From: Campylobacter coli
Lineage (GTDB): Bacteria; Campylobacterota; Campylobacteria; Campylobacterales; Campylobacteraceae
NCBI GenBank assembly: GCA_039516895.1
Contig: CP154437.1
Location: 496,001 to 560,000 of the forward strand
DNA length: 64,000 nt
Direction: 5' to 3'
Shown: piece by piece, positions 46,489 through 57,925 of the stretch
How the letters are laid out: every line of letters begins with the position of its first letter
Position numbering within the stretch: position 1 is the first letter of the stretch
Translations under genes and position numbers: made by a program
The notes under the pieces: generated by a model
Told to the model about the DNA's origin: nothing
Seen by the model: the letters and a program-made list of their open reading frames with translations, nothing else
Database searches by the model: none

Positions 46489-48638
46489 AAATCCACAGAG
46501 ATTTTACCATTTTTAATCTCACTTACTTTTACTTTTAAAATTTGATTTTCGCTTAAATTGAGATTTTTACTTTTAGAATTATGAAGCAAACCATCGATTC
46601 CATTTTTAAGTTCTATAAAGGCTCCAAAATTCGTGATTTTTTTGACTTTTCCTTCGAATTCTTCGCCTATTTCAAAGTCTGATAGATCTTTTTCTTTAAA
46701 GCCTCTTTTGTTATTTTTTTGAGAGCTTGTGATATTGATAATATAATCTTTTGCAGCTTTGATTTGTTCGTTTTCATTGCCCGCAATTTTTACTTCACCC
46801 TTTTCACGATCTAAATCTATAGAAACGCCAAATTTTTCAATAATTTCTTTGATAGTTTTTCCAGCTTGGCCTATGATATCGACTATTTTTGAAGGATCAA
46901 CATTGAAAAGTTCGAGTTTTGGCAATACCTCTTCATTAACAACGATTTCTTTAAGTGCTTCTTCCATGATGTTTAAGATGTGAATTCTACCTTCTTTAGC
47001 TTGATACAAGGCTTCTTTGAGTATTTTTTGATCAATACCGCCCAATTTAATATCCATTTGTAAAGCTGTGATACCGTCTTTACTACCTGCTACTTTAAAA
47101 TCCATATCCCCATCATGATCTTCTAAGCCCATAATATCAGTTAAAATAGCATATTGATCGCCTTCAAAAATAAGCCCCATAGCTACTCCTGCTACAAGTT
47201 TTAAGCTAGGCACCCCCGCTGCTCTTAAAGCTAAAGACCCTCCACAAACCGTTGCCATAGAGCTAGAGCCATTGCTTTCTAAAATTTCACTTACCAAACG
47301 GATAACATAAGGATAATTTTCATCTATGCTTGGATAAAGGGCTCTTTTAGCTAAATTTCCATGTCCTAATTCTCTTCTTCCAGGTGCTTTGATAGGACTT
47401 GCTTCGCCTACTGAAAAGCCTGGAAAATTATAATTAACCATAAAGCGTTCATTGATAGGATTTTTTTCGGTTAACACATCAACCATTTGCGCATCATTTT
47501 CACTGCCTAAAGTCGCTACAACTAAAGCTTGGGTTTGTCCGCGTGTAAAAAGGCAAGAGCCATGTGCATTAGGTAAAATATTTGTTTCTATGGTGATAGG
47601 ACGCACTTCATTTAAATTTCTACCATCCGCTCTTTTTTTTGTATTTAAAATTTGGCTACGAACGATTTTATGTTTGACTTTTGCTAAAGCATTTAAAATG
47701 CTTTCTTCATCCCATTTTGTTGCGCTTTCAAAATTTAATATTTTTTCAGCGATTTTATTTAATTCGCTCGCTCTTTCACTTTTTGCCATTTGATTGATAG
47801 CTTGTGCGATTTGATCGTGAAAATTATTTTCTATAAAGGCGAGAAGTTCGAAATTTTCTATTTCATCTTTGAAATTTAAATCGCTTGATTTTTTATGTTT
47901 CAAAAAAGCTTCTTCGTAAGCATTAGAGCCATTTAATATAGCTTTTTGAGCTAGGCTTAGTGCTTCTAAAATTTCATCTTCGCTAAGTTCATTCATGCTT
48001 TGTGAAGTTGTTTGAGTTAAAACATCTGCATAAGGTGCTTCGATAAAGATTTCATCCTCTTTTTGATTAGGTAAAGCACGCATTTCTATCATTAAAAGTT
48101 CATCTTTAACCCCTGCTACATAAAGATCAAGGGTGCTATTTTTAAGCTCTTCATTGTTTGGATTTAGGACAAATTTTTCTTCTATGCGTCCTATGCGAAC
48201 TCCACAAACAGGAGCTTTCATAGGAATATCGCTAAGATAAAGTGCTACGCTTGCTGCATTTAGACTCATAACTTGTAGATCAACTTGTGGATCAGCAGAA
48301 AGAACCATTACGACAATTTGAGTTGGGTAAGCATATCCTTTTGGAAAAAGTGGACGCAAGCTTCTGTCTATGATGCGTGCAGTTAAGGTTTCTGCATCGC
48401 TTGGTTTAGTTTCTCTTTTAACATAACCACCTGGGATTTTTCCTGCTGCATAAGCTTTTTCTATATACTGAACAGTTAGAGGTAAAAAGTCTTCTTCAAC
48501 AGGCTTTTCTTCTCTTGCAACTGTAGCTAAAACGACACTTTTTCCTTGTCGCATAAGTACAGCACCTGCAGCTTGTTTAGCTACTTTTTCTATATCAAAT
48601 ACTTCTAAATTACCATTAATTTCTATACTGTATTGCAT
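46479..48638 (-). CDS. pnp: polyribonucleotide nucleotidyltransferase
   Basis: 719 aa when started at ATG 48638 (AAGGA nine bases upstream); the frame extends to 48695 without a ribosome site. Two RNase PH domains ([30 protein letters not shown]), then KH ([13 protein letters not shown]) and S1 ([15 protein letters not shown]) domains in normal order. It degrades RNA 3' to 5' with phosphate; in C. jejuni it matters for growth in the cold and for virulence traits. Fourth gene of the run purD-RDD-lptD-pnp. Confidence 0.96.
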   Translation of the reverse strand: MQYSIEINGNLEVFDIEKVAKQAAGAVLMRQGKSVVLATVAREEKPVEEDFLPLTVQYIEKAYAAGKIPGGYVKRETKPSDAETLTARIIDRSLRPLFPKGYAYPTQIVVMVLSADPQVDLQVMSLNAASVALYLSDIPMKAPVCGVRIGRIEEKFVLNPNNEELKNSTLDLYVAGVKDELLMIEMRALPNQKEDEIFIEAPYADVLTQTTSQSMNELSEDEILEALSLAQKAILNGSNAYEEAFLKHKKSSDLNFKDEIENFELLAFIENNFHDQIAQAINQMAKSERASELNKIAEKILNFESATKWDEESILNALAKVKHKIVRSQILNTKKRADGRNLNEVRPITIETNILPNAHGSCLFTRGQTQALVVATLGSENDAQMVDVLTEKNPINERFMVNYNFPGFSVGEASPIKAPGRRELGHGNLAKRALYPSIDENYPYVIRLVSEILESNGSSSMATVCGGSLALRAAGVPSLKLVAGVAMGLIFEGDQYAILTDIMGLEDHDGDMDFKVAGSKDGITALQMDIKLGGIDQKILKEALYQAKEGRIHILNIMEEALKEIVVNEEVLPKLELFNVDPSKIVDIIGQAGKTIKEIIEKFGVSIDLDREKGEVKIAGNENEQIKAAKDYIINITSSQKNNKRGFKEKDLSDFEIGEEFEGKVKKITNFGAFIELKNGIDGLLHNSKSKNLNLSENQILKVKVSEIKNGKISVDLCE

Positions 48639-48711
48639 AATTTGTCCTTTTTTTCCATATAATAAATTTGTCAAACTTTTAAAAATATTTAGCAAATCTC
48701 ATTCCTTAATT

Positions 48712-50749
48712 TTAAATTTTACTCTCCGTTTCTGCTAAAGAAAAATCGTATTTAACTCCACCTAAAGGATAGAAGTTAAAAATAAAATAAATACCGCTTT
48801 GATTTTTAGCAGTAATTCCCGCACTTGTAAGTTGCGGATCAATTCTTTCTCTATACATTAAAGAATAATTCCAACATTTGCGTTGAAAAGTATATCCAAG
48901 TTCCCACATATTAGCATGTGCTCTTTGGGTATCAAACCAAATTCCTCCAAATAAATGATAATTTGCACTAGCAAGGTAATTTGCACGAGTACCTATAAAG
49001 CTATATTTTCCATACTCATCATTTTGATAGGCGTGCGAAAAGCTCCAATTAAATTTAGAATTAGGTTTGATTTCCATTTGACTGATGATATTTGTAAAAC
49101 GATCTTGAAGATCAGAGTAAACAATCTCACTATTAAAACTGATATTGTTATTATAATAATAACTTAATAAATTGCTTATTTCATCAAAACTGCCTTGCTT
49201 GTTTAAATAATCAATATTAAGTCTATGTTTGATTTTTTTTTGGCCTTCATTATTGTAAAAGTATTGAGTAGTATAAAGGCCAAAGTGTTCTTCTTCTTTG
49301 TTGGATTCTTCAAGATAATCCTCCGAAATACTTCCTGATTTGGCTCCTGGAAGAATATACCCTAAACCAAAATTAAGAGTGTGAAAAAAATTATCATATG
49401 CTTTAGATAAATCAGTATAAAGATTAAAATCATGTGTATTTCTAAAATAATGCTCATGCTCTTTTTCAGGATAATGACTATAATTTAAAAATGAAGCATA
49501 AAAGCGTTCAGTAAAAGTAAAATGTAAGAAATCATCAAAAAAAGCATTATGGTAAGAAATAGGCAAATTTAAATTCAGTTGATTTGCATAAGGGCCTACG
49601 GGACGATAAAAATTATGAAAAGATGCATCAAAAGAATAACGCAAGCGTTCATCAAAAAAATTATTCAAAAAGCGATGATATTGAAAGCTTGGGTATTCTT
49701 GCAGGGTATTATCGTTATTTAATGCAGAAGTATCGATATAATACTTTGCATAAGCCCCATAATAATTATTTTCATCTGCTAGAAAATAATTGATTTTTGA
49801 AGTAACCAATGAATTTAAATCACGATAATCCCTACTGCCAAGATTAAGATAATCTATATCATTAAGATAGGTAGCATCTACCCATAAGCCTTCTTGAAAA
49901 TTATCACCCAGTAAGGTTTTAATTAAATCATTTCTAGCATATTTTAATTCTGCACCATAATGACTTTGATTTTTTAAATTTTCATCATGATAATAGGATG
50001 AATTTTCCCTAAAGGCTCCTAAATTTACCTCTCCCATGGAATAAGGAGAATCAACAAATCTTAAGGTGGAGTAAAGTCCAAAGCCACGATTGGTTCTGAT
50101 TTGAGGATTTAATTCTAGATCCCAATTTTCATAAGGCGCTATATAAATAGGCTGCTCATAATATAAACCCTCGCTGTTTTTTAAGACTATCTTTGGGATT
50201 AAAAGTCCACTTTGGCGATGAGTATCCGCACTAAAGCCAAAATAAGGCAAATAAAATACAGGAAAATCTTTAACATATAGCTTGGCATTATATAAATGGA
50301 CAAAATTATTTTCCCTATTGAGCCATCCTTCAGAAAAGCGAATTTCCCAATCAGGATCTTCAACATTGCAACTTGAAACAGCTGAAATTTCGCTTTTGAA
50401 AATATTTTCATCTAAATAGCTTGTTTTGCTTTGAAACCATACTTCTAGATTATTATTAGAAAAGAAGAAATTGTTAAAATTGGCCTTGTTTGAATTTAAA
50501 TTGATTTTAGCGTAGTTAGAATGAGAGCGTTCATTTTGGCCTCTTAATATATTTACATCACCAAAAAGTTCTAAATCTCCGGTTTTTTCATTGTAAATAG
50601 CTTTATTGGCGGTGATAAAATAAAAGTCTGAAAAAATAACTACATCTTCATTTGCAGTGAGTATATCTCCTTGTTTTTTAGCATCAAGTGCATAAATATC
50701 CACTTGGGCGGCATCGAGTAAGGTAAGGCTAGCGCTTAAAAATAAAATT

Positions 50750-50760
<11 letters not shown>
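48712..50760 (-). CDS. lptD: LPS-assembly outer membrane protein LptD
   Basis: 682 aa. A signal peptide (MWRKILFLSASLTLLDAAQ), a short OstA/LptA-like N-terminal domain (AIYNEKTGDLELFGDVNILRG), then a large outer-membrane beta barrel with many alternating aromatic strands (e.g. HRQSGLLIPKI). It inserts lipooligosaccharide in the outer leaflet. It overlaps the RDD gene by 11 bases. An LptM-like lipoprotein gene occurs 6.6 kb away (57314). Confidence 0.93.
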
Positions 50761-52449
<1,689 letters not shown>

Positions 52450-52464
52450 TTATTCTCCTTGTAT

Positions 52465-52651
52465 CAAACCCAAACAGCCGCTTAATAAAGATTGACCCCA
52501 AAAAGTCAAAGAAAACCGCTAGGCAATTTTTAAAGGCTGCAACTTCTCGCTTCTTTCGAAACTCAAACGACGCCACAGAACACGGTAAATCGCACAATCA
52601 CAGTTAATAAAAATATGTTGGATCACTTTAAATATCACGAACTGTTTAGGC
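52465..52651 (-). ncRNA. ssrS: 6S RNA candidate upstream of purD
   Basis: About 187 nt on the minus strand in a gene-free gap. The ends pair (CCTAAACAG with CTGTTTGGG), then TGATCC with GGGTCA and AAAG with CTTT. A large AT-rich internal bubble follows, then a long distal stem (GCGATTT/AAATTGC, CTGTGGC/GTTGCAG, TCGTTT/AAGCGA) closing on a small loop. This unbranched rod with a central bubble is the 6S RNA shape, which mimics an open promoter and binds sigma-70 RNA polymerase. A TATAAT lies 7 bases upstream of the proposed 5' end. A 6S gene before purD is, to my recollection, usual in epsilonproteobacteria. Ends are approximate. Confidence 0.75.
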
Positions 52652-52657
52652 AAGTAA

Positions 52658-52663
52658 ATTATA
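52658..52663 (-). promoter_or_regulatory. -10 box for the 6S-like RNA
   Basis: TATAAT on the minus strand in GCTATAATTTACTTG. Expected start near 52651, just before the first pairing segment of the RNA. Confidence 0.65.
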
Positions 52664-52689
52664 GCTTTATTTAGCTTAAAATTCTATGT

Positions 52690-54150
52690 TTAAATCAGTT
52701 TAAATTTGGTTTTCCCTATTTTATCAAAATGTTTTCCTTCTAAAATAATATCTGCTACACTTTCCCATACATGCTTTTCATCGATAAAAACTATATCAAA
52801 ACTATTATCACGCATTAAGGATTGATAATTGACTTTTTTAGGAGCGTATTTTACTATGAAATAGGGATTTTGTGCAAAGGTTTCTATTTTTAATTTGCAA
52901 AGCAAATCCAAATCCGAAGTTACGACTAAAAATTTTTTTCTTTGTTCTTTGGTAATTTTTTGGATATAAACTAAAAGTTTTTGATCAAAAGGATTGAGTG
53001 CTGCTTTGTTTAAACGACTTAGATAATGTTCTGCAAATGAAAGAGAACAAAAGGAATTTTCTATATTGCTCATTGTAAAATATGAATTTTTAACCCCTGA
53101 TGATTTTAAGGATAAGTGCCAAATTTTAACATCCATTATCGTAGCACATAAATTAAGACCTGTAATTATTTTTTTAAAGAGTTTTTCGCGTGAAAGTTTG
53201 AAAGCATTTTCAAAAATATTATAATTTTTCTTATAAAAATCCTCTTGTATAGCACCCAGTCTTTTAAGGGTTGTTCTATAATACTCCGCTTCTTTTTGAA
53301 GTTTTGCTAATTTTTCTTGTCTTGCTTTGAGTTTTTCAGGATCTGTATTGGCCGCATTGCTTTTGAGTTGAATTTCAGATTGTAAAGCTTTCATTTGTGC
53401 CTCAAGTGAAGCAAGGCGGTTTTTTCTTGTATCTATGGTAGCTATTAAAGCTTGGTAATGACATTGTAAAGATAAGAAAGTTTCATTAAATATTTTAGTG
53501 ATATTGGGTTTTTTATCTGCTATCATTTGTTTGTAGGAATTTTCTAAGTGCATCATAATGCTTTTTAAGGCGCTAAATTGGGTTTGATCTATGCTATTAT
53601 CCATAAAAATTAAAGTATCATAAGCTTTAAATAAAAATCTTTTAAGGATAAGATAATCCAAAATACAAGGAATATCTTTTTCATCTTGTAAATTAGCTTG
53701 CAAAGCTTCAACAGATAAAATTTCATGGGCAAAATATTTTTGTATAGCTTGAGGAATGGTAAAAGATAATGGAATTTTTTCTATAGAATCAAAATCAATG
53801 CTTCTATAAAGTTCTGTAATATATGCACTTCTTCGAGAATTTTGTAAATCTTCAAGCTCATCATCGCTATCGGTTTTCCAAAAATCATGTTCAGTGATAA
53901 AATCACCCTCTTTAAATTCTTGAAATTTGGAAGGTTTTATCCCTGTGATAGTTTTGCTTACAGGTGCAGGAGCGCCATTTTCGGCTTTTTTATCACTAGA
54001 GAGCGTGCGAAATTCAACAAGCATCCCAACGCTGGGCATACTTTTCTTATCATTCCAAATTTGACGACTAAAGTCAAAAAAAGTATTTGCCGAATTTGTT
54101 ACAGTTCCACGCCCTGTGGAATCCATATATATAGCTATTTTTCCATGCAT
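52690..54150 (-). CDS. protein with cold-shock-like N-terminus, coiled coil and receiver-like C-terminus
   Basis: 486 aa (Cj1249 type). Residues 1-50 resemble a cold-shock/OB fold (HGKIAIYMDSTGRGTVTN, then FFDFSRQIW and SMPSVGMLVEFR). The middle is helical with a clear coiled coil near residues 240-300. The last 90 residues look like a divergent response-regulator receiver (KFLVVTSDLDLLCKLKIE, FDIVFIDEKHVW) with the central Asp position kept in DIVFIDE. Function is unknown. The start at 54150 has AAGGAT upstream. The domain reading is by eye and moderate in confidence. Confidence 0.75.
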   Translation of the reverse strand: MHGKIAIYMDSTGRGTVTNSANTFFDFSRQIWNDKKSMPSVGMLVEFRTLSSDKKAENGAPAPVSKTITGIKPSKFQEFKEGDFITEHDFWKTDSDDELEDLQNSRRSAYITELYRSIDFDSIEKIPLSFTIPQAIQKYFAHEILSVEALQANLQDEKDIPCILDYLILKRFLFKAYDTLIFMDNSIDQTQFSALKSIMMHLENSYKQMIADKKPNITKIFNETFLSLQCHYQALIATIDTRKNRLASLEAQMKALQSEIQLKSNAANTDPEKLKARQEKLAKLQKEAEYYRTTLKRLGAIQEDFYKKNYNIFENAFKLSREKLFKKIITGLNLCATIMDVKIWHLSLKSSGVKNSYFTMSNIENSFCSLSFAEHYLSRLNKAALNPFDQKLLVYIQKITKEQRKKFLVVTSDLDLLCKLKIETFAQNPYFIVKYAPKKVNYQSLMRDNSFDIVFIDEKHVWESVADIILEGKHFDKIGKTKFKLI

Positions 54151-54283
54151 ATTTCATCCTTGAAAGTTTTTAAAAGATAATTTTAGCTTTATTTTTATAA
54201 AAATTTTATAAGCAAAAGGATAAAATCGCATGTTTGATTTTAAAAATTTTTTTAGTTATATTTTTTACTATAGGAAAAATTGA

Positions 54284-54841
54284 ATGTTTTTTTATGAATA
54301 TCTTAAAAATCCAAAACAAATCGGTGCCTTTTGCTCTAGCTCCCAAAAACTAGGTTTTGTTATGACTCAAAATATTAATTTGCGTCAAGCAAACTATATC
54401 GTAGAAATTGGACCTGGCACAGGTGTTTTTACGGAAAATATTTTAAAATATAAAAACAAAAAAGCGCAATTTTTTGCTATAGAAATCAATAAAAATATGG
54501 CAGAGAAACTTAAAAGAAAAATTGCAAATTTGGATATAGAAATAGGAAGTGCTGAAAATTTACCTTATTTTTTAAGGCAAAGAAGTATAGCTAACGCAGA
54601 TGTGATTGTTAGTGGAATTCCGTGGAGTTTGCTTAAAGATCATGAGCAAGAAAAGCTTTTAAAAATCATTCATAAAAGCTTAAAACCCAATGGTTATTTT
54701 AGCACTTTTGCTTATGTATTGCCTACTTTTTCAAGTTTAAAATTCCGTCAAAAGATATTTTCTTTTTTTTCAGAGGTAAGAATTTCAAGAGTTGTTTGGC
54801 AAAATTTCCCACCTGCTGTGGTGTATTATTGTAAGAAATAG
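54284..54841 (+). CDS. phospholipid N-methyltransferase-like SAM methyltransferase
   Basis: 185 aa. Starts FFYEYLKNPKQIGAFCSSSQKL, then motif I IVEIGPGTGVFTENIL, acidic AIEIN and VIVSGIPWSLL (motif IV). The layout is that of PmtA/ribosomal RNA adenine dimethylase relatives (KsgA-like fold). Phosphatidylethanolamine methylation is possible but unproven. I do not recall a gene here in NCTC 11168, so with the neighbouring methyltransferase it may be accessory. Divergent from the upstream gene. Confidence 0.78.
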   Translation: MFFYEYLKNPKQIGAFCSSSQKLGFVMTQNINLRQANYIVEIGPGTGVFTENILKYKNKKAQFFAIEINKNMAEKLKRKIANLDIEIGSAENLPYFLRQRSIANADVIVSGIPWSLLKDHEQEKLLKIIHKSLKPNGYFSTFAYVLPTFSSLKFRQKIFSFFSEVRISRVVWQNFPPAVVYYCKK

Positions 54842-54898
54842 ATTTTACACCCATTTTTTGCTAAAAAATAATTTAACGCTTTATGATATGAGATTATC

Positions 54899-54985
54899 TT
54901 AGAACGCATACATTGCATTTGGATTTTGTAAAATTTGGGCTAAGCTTGGTAATTGCTCTAGATTACTTCTTTTGAGTAAAGCTAT
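54899..54985 (-). pseudogene. N-terminal remnant of a GNAT acetyltransferase
   Basis: On the minus strand directly after the methyltransferase stop region, an open stretch reads IALLKRSNLEQLPSLAQILQ and ends NPNAMYAF then TAA. This is the beginning of a RimJ/RimL-type GNAT protein (the family continues with Tyr-Glu and the acyl-CoA site), which is missing here. The remnant is about 29 codons; nothing else of the gene is found in the window. Confidence 0.5.
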
Positions 54986-54986
54986 A

Positions 54987-55595
54987 TCATAATTCTTTCT
55001 TTTTAGCAATAATGAGCAATTCTCGATCACCCGTAGTTTCTTCCATATAATCTTCTATGGAAGATAAGATATCAAATCCGTTTTGCTTTAATAATTTATG
55101 TACTTTTTCTAAATCTAGAGCACTATGGTAAAATGATTCTCCCCACATTGTGCTGATAATTTCGCCATCATTTTTTCCATGGGTAAATAAAAACAATCCA
55201 TCAGGTGTCAACAAAGAAGAAATGATTTGATAAATACATTCTTGCTTATCGTGACTAATATGCCAAATAGAATCAAATGCGATGATTGCATCATATTTTT
55301 TATCTGTTTTGAAATTTAAAATATTCTCTACTAAAAAAGTAGCATTATGTAAGTTAAGTTTTTGTGCTTGTTTTATCATTTCTTCTGAAATATCTATCCC
55401 AGTAACTTGAAAACCTTGTTTTGATAAATACGAAGCAATAGGATATCCTGTTCCACAACCAATATCTAACACTCTTGAATTTGACTTCAAATCATTCGCA
55501 AAATCAATAATGCATTTATTGGTTGAAGTGCTTTTTCGAAAATCACTCCACTTTTTACAAATTTTATTGTACGAATCTTTTATACTATTTTCCAT
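54987..55595 (-). CDS. class I SAM-dependent methyltransferase, likely acquired
   Basis: 202 aa from ATG 55595 (AGGG upstream; an alternative TTG at 55610 exists). Motif I VLDIGCGTGYPIASYL, acidic VTGIDISEEMIK, FDSIWHISHD and a late DGLFLFTHGKNDGEI. It is a Methyltransf_11/25 type small-molecule methyltransferase; substrate unknown. Codon choice (more TCA, CGA and ATT, fewer AGC) looks unlike the neighbours by eye, and the next gene is a broken GNAT remnant, so transfer from outside is plausible, perhaps from a Gram-positive source. It is on the guaA strand, downstream of it. Confidence 0.8.
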   Translation of the reverse strand: MENSIKDSYNKICKKWSDFRKSTSTNKCIIDFANDLKSNSRVLDIGCGTGYPIASYLSKQGFQVTGIDISEEMIKQAQKLNLHNATFLVENILNFKTDKKYDAIIAFDSIWHISHDKQECIYQIISSLLTPDGLFLFTHGKNDGEIISTMWGESFYHSALDLEKVHKLLKQNGFDILSSIEDYMEETTGDRELLIIAKKKEL

Positions 55596-55734
55596 CTGTA
55601 TATCCCTCAAAACTTATAACATTTTTTGATTTTTTTTATAAAATAAAACCAATACGCTTGATATAGTCTTTTTTCATGCTTTGCATGTTGACTTTTTTAA
55701 GTATTAAAAATTCGCTAAAGAAGATTTAAATTCT

Positions 55735-55765
55735 TGAAAACCTGTGTATTGTTATCAGGTTTTCA
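55735..55765. terminator. hairpin terminator beside guaA
   Basis: A perfect 10-bp stem TGAAAACCTG/CAGGTTTTCA with an 11-base loop. On the plus strand it is followed by GATTTTTTAC (a good T run); on the minus strand it lies 12-42 bases after the guaA stop. It may serve both directions. Confidence 0.75.
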
Positions 55766-55776
55766 GATTTTTTACT

Positions 55777-57312
55777 TTATTCCCATTCTATAGTTGCAGG
55801 TGGTTTACTTGAGATATCATAAACTACGCGGTTAATGCCTTCAACCTCATTGATAATACGACGCGAGATATTTTCTAAAATTTCATAAGGTATATGTGAA
55901 AAAGTCGCCGTCATTCCATCGCTTGCATCAACAACGCGAACGCAAACAGTATTATCATAAGTTCGGTTATCTCCCATAACGCCAACACTTTTTACATTTA
56001 ACAATACACAAAAAGCTTGCCAAGTTTTATCATACCAACCTGTACTTCTTAATTCTTCAAGCAAGATAACATCCGCTTTGCGTAATAATTCAAGGCTTGG
56101 GCGATTGACTTCTCCCATGATGCGTATAGCAAGACCAGGGCCTGGGAAAGGATGGCGATAAACTATTTCTTTGCTTAATCCAAGCTCGATACCTAAGGCA
56201 CGCACTTCATCTTTAAAAATTTCTTTTAATGGTTCAACAAGCTTAAGATTCATCTTTTCAGGCAATCCGCCCACATTGTGGTGACTTTTGATAGTTTTAC
56301 TTGCACCTATAACCGAACTTTCTATGATATCGGTATAAAGTGTGCCTTGGGCTAAAAATTTCACATCTTTATGCTTTTTAGCCTCTTCTTCAAAAACTTC
56401 TATGAAGGTATTGCCTATGATTTTGCGTTTTTGTTCAGGGTCAGTTACTCCTGCTAAGCGATCTAAGAAAATCTTGCTCGCATCAATACTTATAAGATTA
56501 ATTCCTAAGGTATTTTTAAACATAAATTCAACTTGTTCTTTTTCACCACTTCTTAAAAGTCCATTATCTACAAAAACTACTATAACTTGATCTTTGATCG
56601 CATTTGCTAGCAAGGCTGCTACGACACTGCTATCTACCCCGCCACTTACAGCACAAAGAACTTTATCATTGCCCACTTCTTCGCGAATTTTTTCAGCTTG
56701 AGTTTTTGCAAAAGATCCCATATTCCAAATACTTTCGCAATTGCAAGCATATTTTGCAAAATTTTTCAAGATACTTTTACCAAATTCGCTGTGCTGCACC
56801 TCAGGGTGAAATTGTAAAGCAAAGAATTTTTTCTCTTCATTTGCAAAAACACAATACGGGCTATTTTCACTCGTTGCTAAAACTTCAAAACCTTGTGGTA
56901 AATTTTCAACCTTATCAGAATGACTCATCCAAACGATTTGTTTTTTAGGTAGATTTTTAAACAAATCACTATCTTTTTGAATTTCTATACTTGCTTTGCC
57001 GTATTCTTTGTGTCCAGCTGGAGCAACATTGGCTTTATAGTGATGAGCCATAAGCTGCATACCATAGCAAATTCCAAGTATCGGTAAGCCTAGATTAAAA
57101 ACTTCTTTATCACAAAAGTACGCATCTGTTGCATAAACACTTGCAGGGCCACCGCTTAAAATAATACCCTTAGGTTCTTTTGCTTTTATATCTGCTAAAC
57201 TTACATTAAAAGGCAAAATCTCAGCATAAACGCCTTGCTCTCTCAATCTTCTTGCTATAAGCTGAGTATATTGCGATCCAAAATCCAAAACTAAAATATC
57301 TGCTTTTTTCAT
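55777..57312 (-). CDS. guaA: GMP synthase (glutamine-hydrolysing)
   Basis: 511 aa. N-terminal glutaminase with [15 protein letters not shown] (Cys nucleophile) and [14 protein letters not shown] pyrophosphatase loop [17 protein letters not shown]-terminal dimer domain ending [10 protein letters not shown]. It makes GMP from XMP. The gene starts one base after the small lipoprotein gene on the same strand. Confidence 0.97.
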   Translation of the reverse strand: MKKADILVLDFGSQYTQLIARRLREQGVYAEILPFNVSLADIKAKEPKGIILSGGPASVYATDAYFCDKEVFNLGLPILGICYGMQLMAHHYKANVAPAGHKEYGKASIEIQKDSDLFKNLPKKQIVWMSHSDKVENLPQGFEVLATSENSPYCVFANEEKKFFALQFHPEVQHSEFGKSILKNFAKYACNCESIWNMGSFAKTQAEKIREEVGNDKVLCAVSGGVDSSVVAALLANAIKDQVIVVFVDNGLLRSGEKEQVEFMFKNTLGINLISIDASKIFLDRLAGVTDPEQKRKIIGNTFIEVFEEEAKKHKDVKFLAQGTLYTDIIESSVIGASKTIKSHHNVGGLPEKMNLKLVEPLKEIFKDEVRALGIELGLSKEIVYRHPFPGPGLAIRIMGEVNRPSLELLRKADVILLEELRSTGWYDKTWQAFCVLLNVKSVGVMGDNRTYDNTVCVRVVDASDGMTATFSHIPYEILENISRRIINEVEGINRVVYDISSKPPATIEWE

Positions 57313-57313
57313 T

Positions 57314-57445
57314 CTACCACCTATTTAATTGTTCGTATTTTTTAATGTTTTTTACTGAACCGTTTTGTTCGTAGCTAGTGTATTGCGGGTTACCCTTATA
57401 GCCACAAGCACACAAAAAAATTAAGAAAAAAAATGCTAAAATCAT
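57314..57445 (-). CDS. small lipoprotein, LptM-like
   Basis: 43 aa from ATG 57445; a TTG start at 57463 would give a more usual basic N-terminus (MKFFHK). Very short hydrophobic signal ending FLIFLCAC, a lipobox with Cys14, then GYKGNPQY. LptM (YifL) proteins share a Cys-Gly-x-Lys-Gly start after lipidation and help LptD fold in E. coli. Here the CGYKGNP start fits that pattern, but the family call is by eye. The gene is divergent and close to the DUF721 gene (3 bases between starts). Confidence 0.6.
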   Translation of the reverse strand: MILAFFFLIFLCACGYKGNPQYTSYEQNGSVKNIKKYEQLNRW

Positions 57446-57448
57446 CTT

Positions 57449-57925
57449 ATGGAAAAATTTCAAAGTCCAAAGATAATTAAAAATACTAGCGCCATTCTTA
57501 ATGACTTGATGAGTAAGTCTCATTATCGACCCTTAAAAACCTTATTTTTTTGTAAAGATTTTTTAAATTCTTTTCCGCCTGCCAAACAGCGTTTAATCGC
57601 TAGAATTTATATAAAAAATCATATTTTAAATATAGTGACTTTAAATTCAGCCGCTTACCAAGAATTAAATCACGATAATAGCAAAATTTACATTAAAGTT
57701 CTCATAAAAAAATACGGAAAAATGTATCCTTTGAGTGGATTTTCAGATATAAAAGATTTAAAAATTTTCACACAAAAATATAACAATATAATAAAAAATA
57801 ATGAAAATTTCACGGCTAAAAAACCCTACATAGAATTAAGCCTTGGAAAATTTGAAAACAAAATTGAAAATAAAATTTTAGCAAAGAAATTTGAAGAAAT
57901 AAGGCAAATGATAAAAAATGACTGA
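57449..57925 (+). CDS. DUF721 / DciA-like protein
   Basis: 158 aa. The N-terminal part KIIKNTSAILNDLMSKS and the KH-like region LIARIYIKNHILNIVTLNSA with AAYQELNHD match DUF721 proteins, which include the DciA helicase loader. Campylobacter lacks DnaC, so a DciA role in DnaB loading is possible. Cj1247c type. It overlaps uvrC by 8 bases. Confidence 0.72.
   Translation: MEKFQSPKIIKNTSAILNDLMSKSHYRPLKTLFFCKDFLNSFPPAKQRLIARIYIKNHILNIVTLNSAAYQELNHDNSKIYIKVLIKKYGKMYPLSGFSDIKDLKIFTQKYNNIIKNNENFTAKKPYIELSLGKFENKIENKILAKKFEEIRQMIKND

Noticed and set aside
52450-52689. tmRNA, SRP RNA or RNase P RNA as identity of the structured gap before purD
   Set aside because: No tRNA-like CCA end, no SRP GGAA/tetraloop core and no RNase P conserved segments; the single long rod with a central bubble fits 6S RNA best.
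56604-56948. 114-codon plus-strand open frame
   Set aside because: It is a shadow inside guaA, which is fully supported on the other strand. The translation has no recognisable features.
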